Shown here: positions 14,578 to 22,317 of the stretch, one piece after another | Numbering within the stretch: position 1 is the stretch's first letter | Layout: each line of letters opens with the position of its first letter | Source: a virus | Strand: one strand, 5' to 3' | IMG/VR virus record: IMGVR_UViG_3300046665_000548 | Coordinates: 186,001 to 250,000 of that record | Length of the DNA stretch: 64,000 nucleotides | Notes under the pieces: model-generated | What the model was told of the DNA's origin: nothing | The model's database searches: none | What the model saw: the letters and a program-made list of their open reading frames with translations, nothing else | Translations under genes and position numbers: made by a program

Positions 14578-16074
14578 ATGAGCCGATCAGCCCTGAGGGT
14601 ATTGCCCTCTCACAAACAATTTGTCCTGGCTCCTTCTTCACAAGCTCTCGGGACTAGCTTTTCGATTATGAAGACTCCGCATTCTAACCGCGCAGTGGAC
14701 CTCGCTAGCTCACAAGACGCCCCGTGGTTCGGTGATATCCTCGATGCTATCCCAGTCGCGGTCTGTAGGACCGACGCCAAGGGACGGCTAACCTATCTCA
14801 ACCAAGCTGCTGCTGATTTTGCCGGTATGGAGTCTAAATTAGGCGACACGCTTTGGAATGGTTTGCACAAAATTTACACCATGGCCGGTTTGCCTATTAC
14901 TCTTAAAAATTGCCCGATGGCAGTTTCTTTGAAGGAAGGAAGGGCGATACATGGGGCCGAAGCTCAATGCCAGCGCAAAGATGGCAGCCTGTTTCCTGTT
15001 CTCGTCTATTCAACGCCAATTTTCGACCGGCACGGGAAAGTTACTGGCGCGGTCCATATGCTTGTGGATGTCAGCGAACGTCATGCAACTTCCCGGTTTC
15101 TTACCCTTGCAGAGAAGCGTCTTCAGACAACGTATGATGTCGTGAGCGTTGGTATTGCCGAAACCGATGGGGCGGGACGTTTTTTGAACGCTAACCAGCG
15201 CGTCATAGACAACACCGGCCTTAGCCTAGATCAACTCAAAAACATGACGTTTTTCGATCTCTGTTCTCCCGAGGATCGCAACATCGAGCGTGAAAATTAC
15301 GAAAACCTGATCAAGGGCGACATCCTCAGCTACACTCTGGAAAGAAAGACCGCATTCACCCAAAATCTTTGGTTTCGGGTGACGACCAACGCGGTATGCG
15401 ATGACCACGGTCGGTTTATGTACGCGGTAAGGGTTTCGAGCGACATCACGAAACGCATGAAAGCAGAGGAAAAGCAGAGACTTCTGCTTAACGAATTGAA
15501 CCATCGTGTGAAAAACACTTTGGCGACGATTCAATCCATTGCGTTTCAGACCGCAAGAGCTACCACGGAACCAAAGGAATTCAAAAAAGCTTTCGAAGGA
15601 AGGCTTCTTGGCATCTCGCAAACTCACGATCTCCTCACGTCATCGGGATGGGAGGGGGCAACTCTGGCCGATGTGGTTCGAGCCGAGCTTATGCCATTTC
15701 ACGGCGAAGACACTCTGAGATGGGTCATGAGCGGGCCATCCGTAAATCTGGTTCCGGCATCGGTTGTTTCACTTGGTATGGTGATCCACGAACTAGCCAC
15801 CAACGCGATCAAATACGGCGCGCTGTCTGATGCGGACGGACAGGTGGACGTGACGTGGAATTTTACCAGAAAAGGACCAGAGGGGCGACGGCTGAAGCTT
15901 CGATGGATCGAGTTTGACGGCCCACCGGTCGTCAAGCCAACGCGCCAGGGCTTTGGTTCGAAGTTGTTTCGAAGCCTAGCTCGTCAACTTGATGCCAAGT
16001 TGGATGTCGAGTACGCACCGAGTGGAGTCCGTTGTTTGCTCGACATCCCGGTCGAGTCAATCACTGCGACCTAA
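14578..16074 (+). CDS. PAS-PAS HWE-family sensor histidine kinase
   Basis: 498 residues. PAS domain 1 about 50-165 ('VAVCRTDAKGRLTYLNQAA'), PAS/PAC domain 2 about 180-300 ('VGIAETDGAGRFLNANQ', 'RVSSDITKRMKAEEKQ'), then the phosphoacceptor segment 'LLLNELNHRVKNTLATIQS' and an HWE-type ATPase with 'VIHELATNAIKYGALS' (N box His-Glu) and 'LRWIEFDGP' (the W-x-E motif). HWE kinases are typical of Rhizobiales and often feed the general stress response. No membrane segment, so it is cytoplasmic. It looks acquired from the host and is unusual in a phage. No response regulator is adjacent. Confidence 0.9.
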   Translation: MSRSALRVLPSHKQFVLAPSSQALGTSFSIMKTPHSNRAVDLASSQDAPWFGDILDAIPVAVCRTDAKGRLTYLNQAAADFAGMESKLGDTLWNGLHKIYTMAGLPITLKNCPMAVSLKEGRAIHGAEAQCQRKDGSLFPVLVYSTPIFDRHGKVTGAVHMLVDVSERHATSRFLTLAEKRLQTTYDVVSVGIAETDGAGRFLNANQRVIDNTGLSLDQLKNMTFFDLCSPEDRNIERENYENLIKGDILSYTLERKTAFTQNLWFRVTTNAVCDDHGRFMYAVRVSSDITKRMKAEEKQRLLLNELNHRVKNTLATIQSIAFQTARATTEPKEFKKAFEGRLLGISQTHDLLTSSGWEGATLADVVRAELMPFHGEDTLRWVMSGPSVNLVPASVVSLGMVIHELATNAIKYGALSDADGQVDVTWNFTRKGPEGRRLKLRWIEFDGPPVVKPTRQGFGSKLFRSLARQLDAKLDVEYAPSGVRCLLDIPVESITAT

Positions 16075-16230
16075 CAGGGTGACCTCTCCAAATGCCCCGT
16101 GCGGATGATACGGGTCGTTTGGATCAAGGCTGCGCAAGCGAGCGATTTCAGCCGCTTGCTTTCGTATTTTCCAAACAGATACTCCCAACAAGACAAGAAG
16201 CACGATAGAAATTACATCTGAAATAGACAT
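16057..16230 (-). CDS. Small single-pass membrane protein
   Basis: 57 residues, AAGGAA eight bases before ATG 16230. N-terminal membrane helix 'ISDVISIVLLVLLGVSVW' followed by a charged helix 'KIRKQAAEIARLRSLDPND'. Its end overlaps the convergent kinase gene by 18 bp. Function unknown. Confidence 0.5.
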   Translation of the reverse strand: MSISDVISIVLLVLLGVSVWKIRKQAAEIARLRSLDPNDPYHPHGAFGEVTLLGRSD

Positions 16231-16292
16231 TTAACTGTTCCTTAAGGTTTCTGGATCATTGTGAAAATAGGAAGCATTTTAAGGAGTTTTTC

Positions 16293-16460
16293 ATGAGCCC
16301 GTATCTTCGTCGTCCCTGTGCTACGCCAGAGCAAGCACGTGATCGCTTGCTGCAAGAAGCAAAGTATTTGACCGAAGCGGGGCTCATGGATTTAGCAAAG
16401 GAAAGGCAGATCGACGCGGTTCGTCTCGAAAACTACATGAGACATTGCCCATCTGTTTGA
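16293..16460 (+). CDS. Small helical protein
   Basis: 55 residues with a strong AAGGAG seven bases before the ATG. Charged and helical ('EQARDRLLQEAKYLTEAGLM'). Overlaps the end of the convergent GNAT gene by 77 bp, which is long but tolerable in a phage. Function unknown. Confidence 0.45.
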   Translation: MSPYLRRPCATPEQARDRLLQEAKYLTEAGLMDLAKERQIDAVRLENYMRHCPSV

Positions 16461-16896
16461 GAGCATAGGCGTTGGGTCCAAACTCAACCCCTTGATCGAA
16501 CCAATCAGAGGTCCTGCCAAAGCCCATTCTCTCGTAATATGGCATCGCGCTCTGACGCGGGATCGTCCAAAGGTTCGCACATTGGTGAGCGACGGCGCTG
16601 TTCTCTAGGGCGTTCATTAGAGCCCGCCCATACCCCCGGCCGGTAACTTGGGGATCGACCCACACACCACGGCTCCTGAACCATCCAGGGGCCGTTTGAA
16701 ACCCACTAATCACGCCAACGATTTCCTGGTTCTCTTCAGCGACGAAGAAGACCGGCTTATATTTGTAGATGTCCATGTCGTAGCCGCCGAGATAGGCCAT
16801 CGAACTTATAGGTTTGATTGGCGTCTCTCGGCCCGGCCACAGCTTGTCTCGCCAGAACGGCAAGACTGTATCAAAATCAGATTCGCGAACGATCAC
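16384..16896 (-). CDS. GNAT-family N-acetyltransferase
   Basis: 170 residues. 'VFFVAEENQEIVGVISGFQ' is the GNAT beta3-beta4 region, 'GVWVDPQVTGRGYGRALM' is motif A with the Q/RxxGxG acetyl-CoA loop, and 'SAMPYYERMGFGRTSDW' is motif B. Substrate unknown. Its ATG overlaps the thyX stop (ATGA), so it is translationally coupled to thyX. Confidence 0.8.
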   Translation of the reverse strand: MIVRESDFDTVLPFWRDKLWPGRETPIKPISSMAYLGGYDMDIYKYKPVFFVAEENQEIVGVISGFQTAPGWFRSRGVWVDPQVTGRGYGRALMNALENSAVAHQCANLWTIPRQSAMPYYERMGFGRTSDWFDQGVEFGPNAYALKQMGNVSCSFRDEPRRSAFPLLNP

Positions 16897-17831
16897 TGAC
16901 TCTCGCCGGGGAGAGTCTTGCGGTACTGGACAAAACCAGAAAAGTTTCCGTGCAGTTCTCCGAGTACCCAGGCATTTTCGCCTTCAACGAATCTATCAGG
17001 GAATGCCTGATGCTCGGCCGGGGAGGCGTGCAGCGGGACCGCATCCAAAAGCCTATCGTACAAGCCTACGTCCTTCTCGAATGTAGTCTCCGCACCATCA
17101 TGAAGCTTGTAGCTGGTGCGCGCGCAACGGGCGACGCTGACCCGAATAAGAAGATCAGTGACATGATCGGCCACGTACGGGTTTATAGTCAGCGCGTAGG
17201 TTTGGTTTGCAACCGCCTCCCTAGCCGCAACAATGTCATCCTCTCGAACGTATGGTAGGTGCCACTGGTCATATTCGAGTTGATTGGGTACTGATTCTTG
17301 ATGAGCCGCATACATCGCATCAGCAAGAGCTTTGATTTCAGGCTGAGCGTCTTCGTGACGGCGTAGTGCGTAAAAGTTTGACCAGTTGGTCGAGGTAATA
17401 CACACGTTCATATGCATGAACGGTTCGAGAATACGGTTGACTATCTGCTTGTGATATCCAGCACCATCAAAAGCACGGGCTACCTCAACGGCCTTGTCTC
17501 TAGCACGAAGCCATGCTTCGAGATGTGTATAAGGTCCCTGTGAACATGCACAGGCAGAGTCGCCCGGAAGAAAGATTGCGGCGTCATGCTCTTCTTTCGC
17601 CTGCATCCCCGGAATGTTCTTTCCCCAATGAATTGGCATCGCTGGATCGAGAAGAACGTCTTCGACAACCTTTTTGACGGGGATTGCGCGAGAGCTTGAT
17701 GAGTTTCTGGAAAACACTCGATGAGTCATCAGTTCCCCATGTATAAAACGGGGATACCGAACCTGCATCGTCGTGATACGCTCACCCAAAGGGGAACGGC
17801 TGTCGCAAATTATCTTTGCTAAAATTGTCAT
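16893..17831 (-). CDS. thyX: Flavin-dependent thymidylate synthase
   Basis: 312 residues from ATG 17831, preceded by AGGACA; an ATG at 17918 is also in frame but without a site and would overlap the upstream gene. The ThyX signature RHRxxSxNxxSxR appears as 'THRVFSRNSSSSRAIP', and 'EPFMHMNVCITSTNWSNFYALR' is the usual FAD/dUMP region near the C-terminal half. It makes dTMP from dUMP with methylenetetrahydrofolate and FADH2. Common in large phages as part of a nucleotide supply. The first motif residue is Thr rather than Arg, as in some phage forms. Confidence 0.9.
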   Translation of the reverse strand: MTILAKIICDSRSPLGERITTMQVRYPRFIHGELMTHRVFSRNSSSSRAIPVKKVVEDVLLDPAMPIHWGKNIPGMQAKEEHDAAIFLPGDSACACSQGPYTHLEAWLRARDKAVEVARAFDGAGYHKQIVNRILEPFMHMNVCITSTNWSNFYALRRHEDAQPEIKALADAMYAAHQESVPNQLEYDQWHLPYVREDDIVAAREAVANQTYALTINPYVADHVTDLLIRVSVARCARTSYKLHDGAETTFEKDVGLYDRLLDAVPLHASPAEHQAFPDRFVEGENAWVLGELHGNFSGFVQYRKTLPGESQ

Positions 17832-17877
17832 GAAATGTCCTGAATAAGAAATTGGTAATTGTAGTAGCGAAAGATAA

Positions 17878-18141
17878 TCAGCTAAATGCGCCGGTTTCTT
17901 TGAGGTAATCCTCTTCACCGGACATCTTCAAAAATGTGAGAAAGCGTTCCCACTCTGACTGAAGCGTTGGATTTTCGAGTATCTGCTTTTGGAGATCGTT
18001 ATAGAACCTAGCAGGCATCCTCAATCTTTCGATGTCGCGATACTGCTGATCTAATTTCTGTTGCAACTGAGCGTTATCCGCGCGAAGCTTTGAAATAAGC
18101 TCTGCCTGCTTTTCAATCATCATGTCGCTCTGGTCACGCAT
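17878..18141 (-). CDS. Coiled-coil small protein
   Basis: 87 residues; AGGGA seven bases before the ATG. A long coiled coil covers residues 8-45 ('LISKLRADNAQLQQKLDQQY'), then 'WERFLTFLKMSGEEDYLKE'. Function unknown. Upstream of thyX in the same direction. Confidence 0.6.
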   Translation of the reverse strand: MRDQSDMMIEKQAELISKLRADNAQLQQKLDQQYRDIERLRMPARFYNDLQKQILENPTLQSEWERFLTFLKMSGEEDYLKETGAFS

Positions 18142-18197
18142 GGCCGTCCCTCATCAATACTGATGGATGTGAGATTAACGAACCATACGTTCTAGGT

Positions 18198-18509
18198 CTA
18201 TTTCTTCGCCGCCATATTAAAGCGACGATTGACCTCATCGTAGATGTAGTTGACCTGAGTAGCGATAGCTTTGCGCATCTTCTTCACATTCAACACCACG
18301 CGTGCTTCAGCGATCTGATGAAGCTCGGGGTTCTTCAGCATCTCTTCAAGCTCTTTTCCTTTGACCAGCTTTGTCGTGCCTTGGAAGTCTGTGATCTTGG
18401 CCATCACAATATATTCCGGCGGCACTTCTTCGGGGTCAAGGCGGCTTATAATATCATCGAGAACGTCGGTAGGCGTCATGTCTGCTCCAGCGACAATATT
18501 TTCATTCAT
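18198..18509 (-). CDS. Hypothetical protein
   Basis: 103 residues from ATG 18509, which has GGAG plus an overlapping TAAATA (GGAGTAAATAAC). Acidic N-terminus ('MTPTDVLDDIISRLDPEEV') and a basic helical C-terminus ('VKKMRKAIATQVNYIYDEVN'). Not recognised. Preceded by a terminator for the upstream genes. Confidence 0.55.
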   Translation of the reverse strand: MNENIVAGADMTPTDVLDDIISRLDPEEVPPEYIVMAKITDFQGTTKLVKGKELEEMLKNPELHQIAEARVVLNVKKMRKAIATQVNYIYDEVNRRFNMAAKK

Positions 18510-18557
18510 GTTATTTACTCCAACCCATTGATCACATGGATGTTTAGTAAGCGCATA

Positions 18558-18582
18558 GAAAAGGGCGCGATATGCGCCCTTC
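18558..18582 (-). terminator. Intrinsic terminator
   Basis: Minus strand AAGGGCGC-atat-GCGCCCTT followed by TTTC, 10 bp after the stop of the 18593-18883 gene. Confidence 0.75.
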
Positions 18583-18592
18583 GCTCCGCGAA

Positions 18593-18883
18593 TTAATCTT
18601 CGTCGGTCAGGCCGGATGAGCACAGCATCAGTGTAAGCTGATACATTTCCCAGGCTGATTTGACTGTGGGGTACGAATCTCGAAGACGTTTATCGGACGT
18701 GTTTTGCTTGATAAAATCCGCAATATCACCTCCGGTCAAAGTGTGCTCATTGATTGTGAGCGATCCACTGATTTGGAGATGGCCTTGAACGCGGAGGTCA
18801 CCCTTGCACGTCATACTACTGGCAGTAGGATTGATACAAAGCGTCCCGTTTCCCGTTACAAGAACGCTGCTACCGCCACTCAT
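18593..18883 (-). CDS. Beta-rich N-terminal hypothetical protein
   Basis: 96 residues. The first half ('GNGTLCINPTASSMTCKGD', 'RVQGHLQISGSLTINEHTL') is a repetitive beta pattern like short baseplate or spike strands; the second half is helical. ATGA-type 4-bp overlap with the upstream gene. Could be a small structural protein; low certainty. Confidence 0.5.
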   Translation of the reverse strand: MSGGSSVLVTGNGTLCINPTASSMTCKGDLRVQGHLQISGSLTINEHTLTGGDIADFIKQNTSDKRLRDSYPTVKSAWEMYQLTLMLCSSGLTDED

Positions 18884-19143
18884 CTAAAATCTTTCTTCAT
18901 GATCGTATCGCTATGCTCAAGAGCGGCGATAATCACGGCGGCAGCTTTTATGAGACTGGCTTCGAATGCAGCCTTGTCGGGGAAATTTCCACCACGACGA
19001 ACGTTTTCATTGAGATAGTGGGAAGCGATTGCCGCCCAATCATTCGGTGTATTACGGGCATCGAATTCAGAGCCCGGCAGATTGAACTGCCGGACCCGTT
19101 CTTCTCTAATCCGCTCTACGATCTCGTCGCGGCGGCTCGTCAT
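18880..19143 (-). CDS. Small phage protein with an ERxRQ...NDW pattern
   Basis: 87 residues. 'EIVERIREERVRQFNLPG' followed by 'FDARNTPNDWAAIASHYL' and an alanine-rich helix 'SLIKAAAVIIAALEH' resembles a short phage family seen alone or as the N-terminal part of dNTP pyrophosphohydrolase-like proteins. That relation is inferred from the pattern only. Sits between two overlapping or close genes in the minus-strand run. Confidence 0.5.
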   Translation of the reverse strand: MTSRRDEIVERIREERVRQFNLPGSEFDARNTPNDWAAIASHYLNENVRRGGNFPDKAAFEASLIKAAAVIIAALEHSDTIMKKDFR

Positions 19144-19148
19144 ATCCG

Positions 19149-19811
19149 TTAAGCCTTAGCCTTGGTGGAACGCTTCGCCTTCGGGCGAGTCGTTGCTGTC
19201 GTATTCGTAGCTACCGCTACTTCGACGTTTTCAGACTTGCGGCTGGCACGCTTTCCAAGCTCCGGCACGTACACTGCTGCCTGATCCTGCTTGCGATCAG
19301 CCTCAGCCATGAGAACCTGGGCTTGACTGCGCAAGTCTTCTGCCTGACGAATCAGATTCTGAGCAATTGCCTGCTTGTCATCAGAACTTGCTGCTGCCGC
19401 GTTGGCGACATGCGGATTGTACTTGTTGACTGAGTGGGCGTAGTCAGGAGTTGCCGGGGGCAGAACGCTGCCCATGTTTTCCAAAATCTGGCGGAGCGGG
19501 AACGGCATGTTCGGGCGAGGGGTCATCACGACCTGATCGACGTGAACTGCCGTCATATAACCCTGCGTGTGAAGGGCTTCCATGACGTTCTGGCCTGTGT
19601 CGGGGAGGAGGCGTCGTCCCAGCACGGTGGCGAGATCGCGTTCAGCTTGGCCTTCAGGGCTTTCCACAATATCCATGACGGCGTTGTGAAAGCGCTCGGG
19701 CAGATTGTCAGTGGAAACAACCAGAGAATGATCGTCCTTGCCTGGAATCTGCATGAATACTACCACTACCCGCTGATCGGTATTGGCAATCCGTCCAATA
19801 TGTTTCTTCAT
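19149..19811 (-). CDS. Hypothetical protein with Ala-rich coiled region and basic tail
   Basis: 220 residues. A globular N-terminal part (to about 125) with 'VVVVFMQIPGKDDHSLVV', a helical segment 'QNLIRQAEDLRSQAQVLMAE', and a lysine-rich C-terminal tail 'RPKAKRSTKAKA'. Adjacent to the next small gene (2-bp gap) and similar in composition. Not recognised; conserved-looking pair. Confidence 0.6.
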   Translation of the reverse strand: MKKHIGRIANTDQRVVVVFMQIPGKDDHSLVVSTDNLPERFHNAVMDIVESPEGQAERDLATVLGRRLLPDTGQNVMEALHTQGYMTAVHVDQVVMTPRPNMPFPLRQILENMGSVLPPATPDYAHSVNKYNPHVANAAAASSDDKQAIAQNLIRQAEDLRSQAQVLMAEADRKQDQAAVYVPELGKRASRKSENVEVAVATNTTATTRPKAKRSTKAKA

Positions 19812-19812
19812 A

Positions 19813-20076
19813 TTAGGACTTTACAGCGGTAGCTGCTGCGGCAGCACCTTCGGCGGACTGATTCTTCTGTGCATCTTCAGCAGCGCTGAGGAAGGTATTC
19901 AGACGATTGCGAACAGTAAGAACCTGCTCGATTGTCTGCCATCCTTTGAACGCACCCTGCTCGGCAGCAAAGTCGATGACCTTAACGGCATTCTGGATGT
20001 CAGTGAGAGAAAGCACGACCTGCTCGTCAGCAGTGGTTGCCTCAGGCGCTGCCGCGCCTTTCTTCTTAGTAGTCAT
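19813..20076 (-). CDS. Small hypothetical protein, helical core
   Basis: 87 residues from ATG 20076; AAGGAG is 11 bases upstream, a little far. 'SLTDIQNAVKVIDFAAEQGA' and 'IEQVLTVRNRLNTFLSAAED' are two amphipathic helices, a pattern common in small proteins of T4-like phages. Ala-rich tail. Function unknown. Confidence 0.55.
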   Translation of the reverse strand: MTTKKKGAAAPEATTADEQVVLSLTDIQNAVKVIDFAAEQGAFKGWQTIEQVLTVRNRLNTFLSAAEDAQKNQSAEGAAAAATAVKS

Positions 20077-20178
20077 TCGAATTGAAACTCCTTGGTTTTT
20101 AAAGTAGTTGATCAATATATCGCATCAACTTTTGGCCAATAATTGAATTGTCGCATAGTAAAGCAGTAAAGCGCAAAT

Positions 20179-20207
20179 AAAAAGGGACGCGATGTGCGTC
20201 CCTTTTC
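20179..20207. terminator. Terminator after the HNH gene
   Basis: Symmetric AAAAAGGGACGC-gatgt-GCGTCCCTTTT; on the minus strand it follows the HNH stop at once and ends in TTTTT. Confidence 0.8.
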
Positions 20208-20837
20208 TTACTCTTCATTGAGGTCTCGAAGACCTAGCTTCTTCGCTAGACGCTCGGGCTCTGTTTCCAAGCTCGTATAGCCAAGCTCGCCTGATGGCGG
20301 GTTGATACGGATCAGATCATCCTGCCATCCAATGTACGCCTTCCAAGACTCATGAGGAATCGAGATCGGAAAGCTCCGGCACTTGTTGACCAACTCATGA
20401 TAGGTCGGCCGATACGGCTTAGTCTTCGGCTGAATGCGCGCGTCGTTGCCGCGCTTGAAGTTGCACGGTCCACAGCACGCGACAAAATTCAGGTAACCAG
20501 TGCCACCCTTCTTCGACTTGGGGATCACATGGTCCACAGTCAGCTTGCCTGCCGGAAATACCTTGCAGCAATACTGGCACGTGTAGAGGTCTCGAAGGTA
20601 CAACAAATCCTTCGAGTAACCGATCCCACGTCGGAACTTGACGTAATCCTTAAAGATGATGACGCTCGGTACCTTGTAGGAACGAGACGGGCTTTTAACC
20701 TCCCATCCCTCATAGGTGTGGAGCGGGCGCGCAGCATCCAGATAGACGGCCTTAATCGCATCCTGCCAGCTAAGCGAGCTTAGCGGGAGAATGCTGATCG
20801 GCTGCCAGTCGGCATTAAGCGCAAGAACGTGTCCCAT
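20208..20837 (-). CDS. HNH endonuclease
   Basis: 209 residues. The HNH/zinc core is 'YTCQYCCKVFPAGKLTVDH' (two Cys, then the DH of the first catalytic strand), 'VIPKSKKGGTGYLNFVACC' and 'CCGPCNFKRGN' with the closing Cys pair and Asn. The N-terminal 'LNADWQPISILPLSSLSWQD' is typical of standalone bacterial and phage HNH proteins. May be a free-standing homing or DNA-processing nuclease. Isolated by terminators. Confidence 0.85.
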   Translation of the reverse strand: MGHVLALNADWQPISILPLSSLSWQDAIKAVYLDAARPLHTYEGWEVKSPSRSYKVPSVIIFKDYVKFRRGIGYSKDLLYLRDLYTCQYCCKVFPAGKLTVDHVIPKSKKGGTGYLNFVACCGPCNFKRGNDARIQPKTKPYRPTYHELVNKCRSFPISIPHESWKAYIGWQDDLIRINPPSGELGYTSLETEPERLAKKLGLRDLNEE

Positions 20838-20884
20838 ACTCCACCTGTTTGGTTTCTATTCCTATTTAATGAACCAAATTTGGT

Positions 20885-22084
20885 TCAATACATGTTGAAG
20901 TTGGCGACTTTTAGTCCATCGCCGTCAATTCGTAAAGCCGCAGATGACAATCGGCCGCCTTTTCCGGAGCCCGTGTCGAGGAAGATCGTGTTACCGCCGT
21001 TGCTGTTGACGACCGTCATTGGCTTGGCTGTTGAACGAATGTCATGGCCAACGATGACAGTCATATCGGCAGGAACATTCTCCGTCCAAGTGTAACGACG
21101 TGCTGGGCGTTCTTCATTATAGTTCGCATCGAATTCTCCAAAGAGCGCCCAGGTTTCTAATTCTTTTGCAGTTGCCGATCCCGTCCAGAAACCTGGATGT
21201 ACCCCAGCGTGAGTGAAAAGAATGTTGCCGATCACTCGCCAATGACTTGACCTACTGACGAGACCTTTGAACCGCCCCTGCCAGCGCTTTCTGGCGGGCA
21301 ATCCCAATGATCCTAGGGCGTCCGTGGTGACCTTGTTGCCGTCGCTCAGTCGAACAGACGTGCGACCTCGCTCAATCTGATTGATCCATCTCATGATCTT
21401 TCGTTCATGATTACCAAGGATCATCTCACCCTGGCCGCGCATAACAACGCGATAGACCTCATCAGCGACTTCCAGCGTGTCGGAGCCGTAATCGATCACA
21501 TCACCCAGGAAGATCATGTAATGGTTTCGAGATCGAGCCCAGTCCAACGCGCTCAACAGAGATTGATACATCCCGTGAACGTCCCCAATGACGGTGATGC
21601 CATTCCAGTTCGCTTTGAGGCTTTCCAGATCGGGCTTTGTTTTGTCTACAAGCGACGGCTGATGAATTCTCCAGTCAATGACCTCGGCCAGTCCGTCGCC
21701 ACGAAGCAAGTCTTTTTCAGCCGCGTAGAAACGCTGCACGGATTGTTCGTCCGCTCCAGCAGGATCACAAAGGAAGTAGAAAACCGGAACACCAATATCG
21801 CTTCCCAATCGCGCGAGAGACATTCGGTCTTCCCGTCGAAGATTAGGAGCGTCAACAACAACGCGTTCGCCAAGATCAAGCTTCACCTGAATGCGGTGCC
21901 TGATCTCAGCGAAAACAATCGAATTGATTTCTGGTTTACTTTTCTCACCTACGAGATTGTAGGTCACATTGGCAGCACTAAGAATCTCGTAATCGGGGAA
22001 ATAACGAGCAAGTGTTTGCTCTCGATTTACTTGAGATGGACTTACCGCAATTACTAAAGAATGAGAAGGAACAACTTTTTGCAT
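20885..22084 (-). CDS. PPP-family phosphatase with degenerate kinase-like N-terminal domain (Pnkp-like)
   Basis: 399 residues. The C-terminal 240 residues are a complete metallophosphatase: 'ITVIGDVHGMYQSLLSAL', 'IFLGDVIDYGS', 'MILGNHERKI', 'ILFTHAGV', 'VIVGHDIRS'. The first 160 residues have the outline of an AAA_33/polynucleotide-kinase domain ('RVVVDAPNLRREDRMSLARL', 'VFYFLCD'), but where GxxGxGKS should be there is 'VIAVSPSQVNREQTLARYF', so ATP binding is probably lost. Bacterial Pnkp repairs RNA ends; here only 3'-phosphatase or protein phosphatase activity is plausible. Confidence 0.8.
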   Translation of the reverse strand: MQKVVPSHSLVIAVSPSQVNREQTLARYFPDYEILSAANVTYNLVGEKSKPEINSIVFAEIRHRIQVKLDLGERVVVDAPNLRREDRMSLARLGSDIGVPVFYFLCDPAGADEQSVQRFYAAEKDLLRGDGLAEVIDWRIHQPSLVDKTKPDLESLKANWNGITVIGDVHGMYQSLLSALDWARSRNHYMIFLGDVIDYGSDTLEVADEVYRVVMRGQGEMILGNHERKIMRWINQIERGRTSVRLSDGNKVTTDALGSLGLPARKRWQGRFKGLVSRSSHWRVIGNILFTHAGVHPGFWTGSATAKELETWALFGEFDANYNEERPARRYTWTENVPADMTVIVGHDIRSTAKPMTVVNSNGGNTIFLDTGSGKGGRLSSAALRIDGDGLKVANFNMY

Positions 22085-22149
22085 TATAGAACACTGTACT
22101 GAAAACTTGAATGTAACTTCAAGTTTATTGTGTTCTACTACTACGTCGC

Positions 22150-22317
22150 CTAATTCGACGGAGCCAAAATGGCAGCGAGACGGAGTACACTCATCTCGCT
22201 ACGCAGCACGGTGAGGATCGCGTTGGCTTGCTTGATCTCACCTTCCGAGCGCAACTCACCCTCAAGCTTCGTGAGGGCTGCGCGCGTCTTTGTAACCTGG
22301 GTATTCGCGTCGGTCAT
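22150..22317 (-). CDS. Small helical protein
   Basis: 55 residues, start overlapping the previous stop as ATGA. Charged coiled-coil-like helix ('ALTKLEGELRSEGEIKQANA'). Coupled to the 464-residue gene, so it may be its partner. Function unknown. Confidence 0.5.
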   Translation of the reverse strand: MTDANTQVTKTRAALTKLEGELRSEGEIKQANAILTVLRSEMSVLRLAAILAPSN

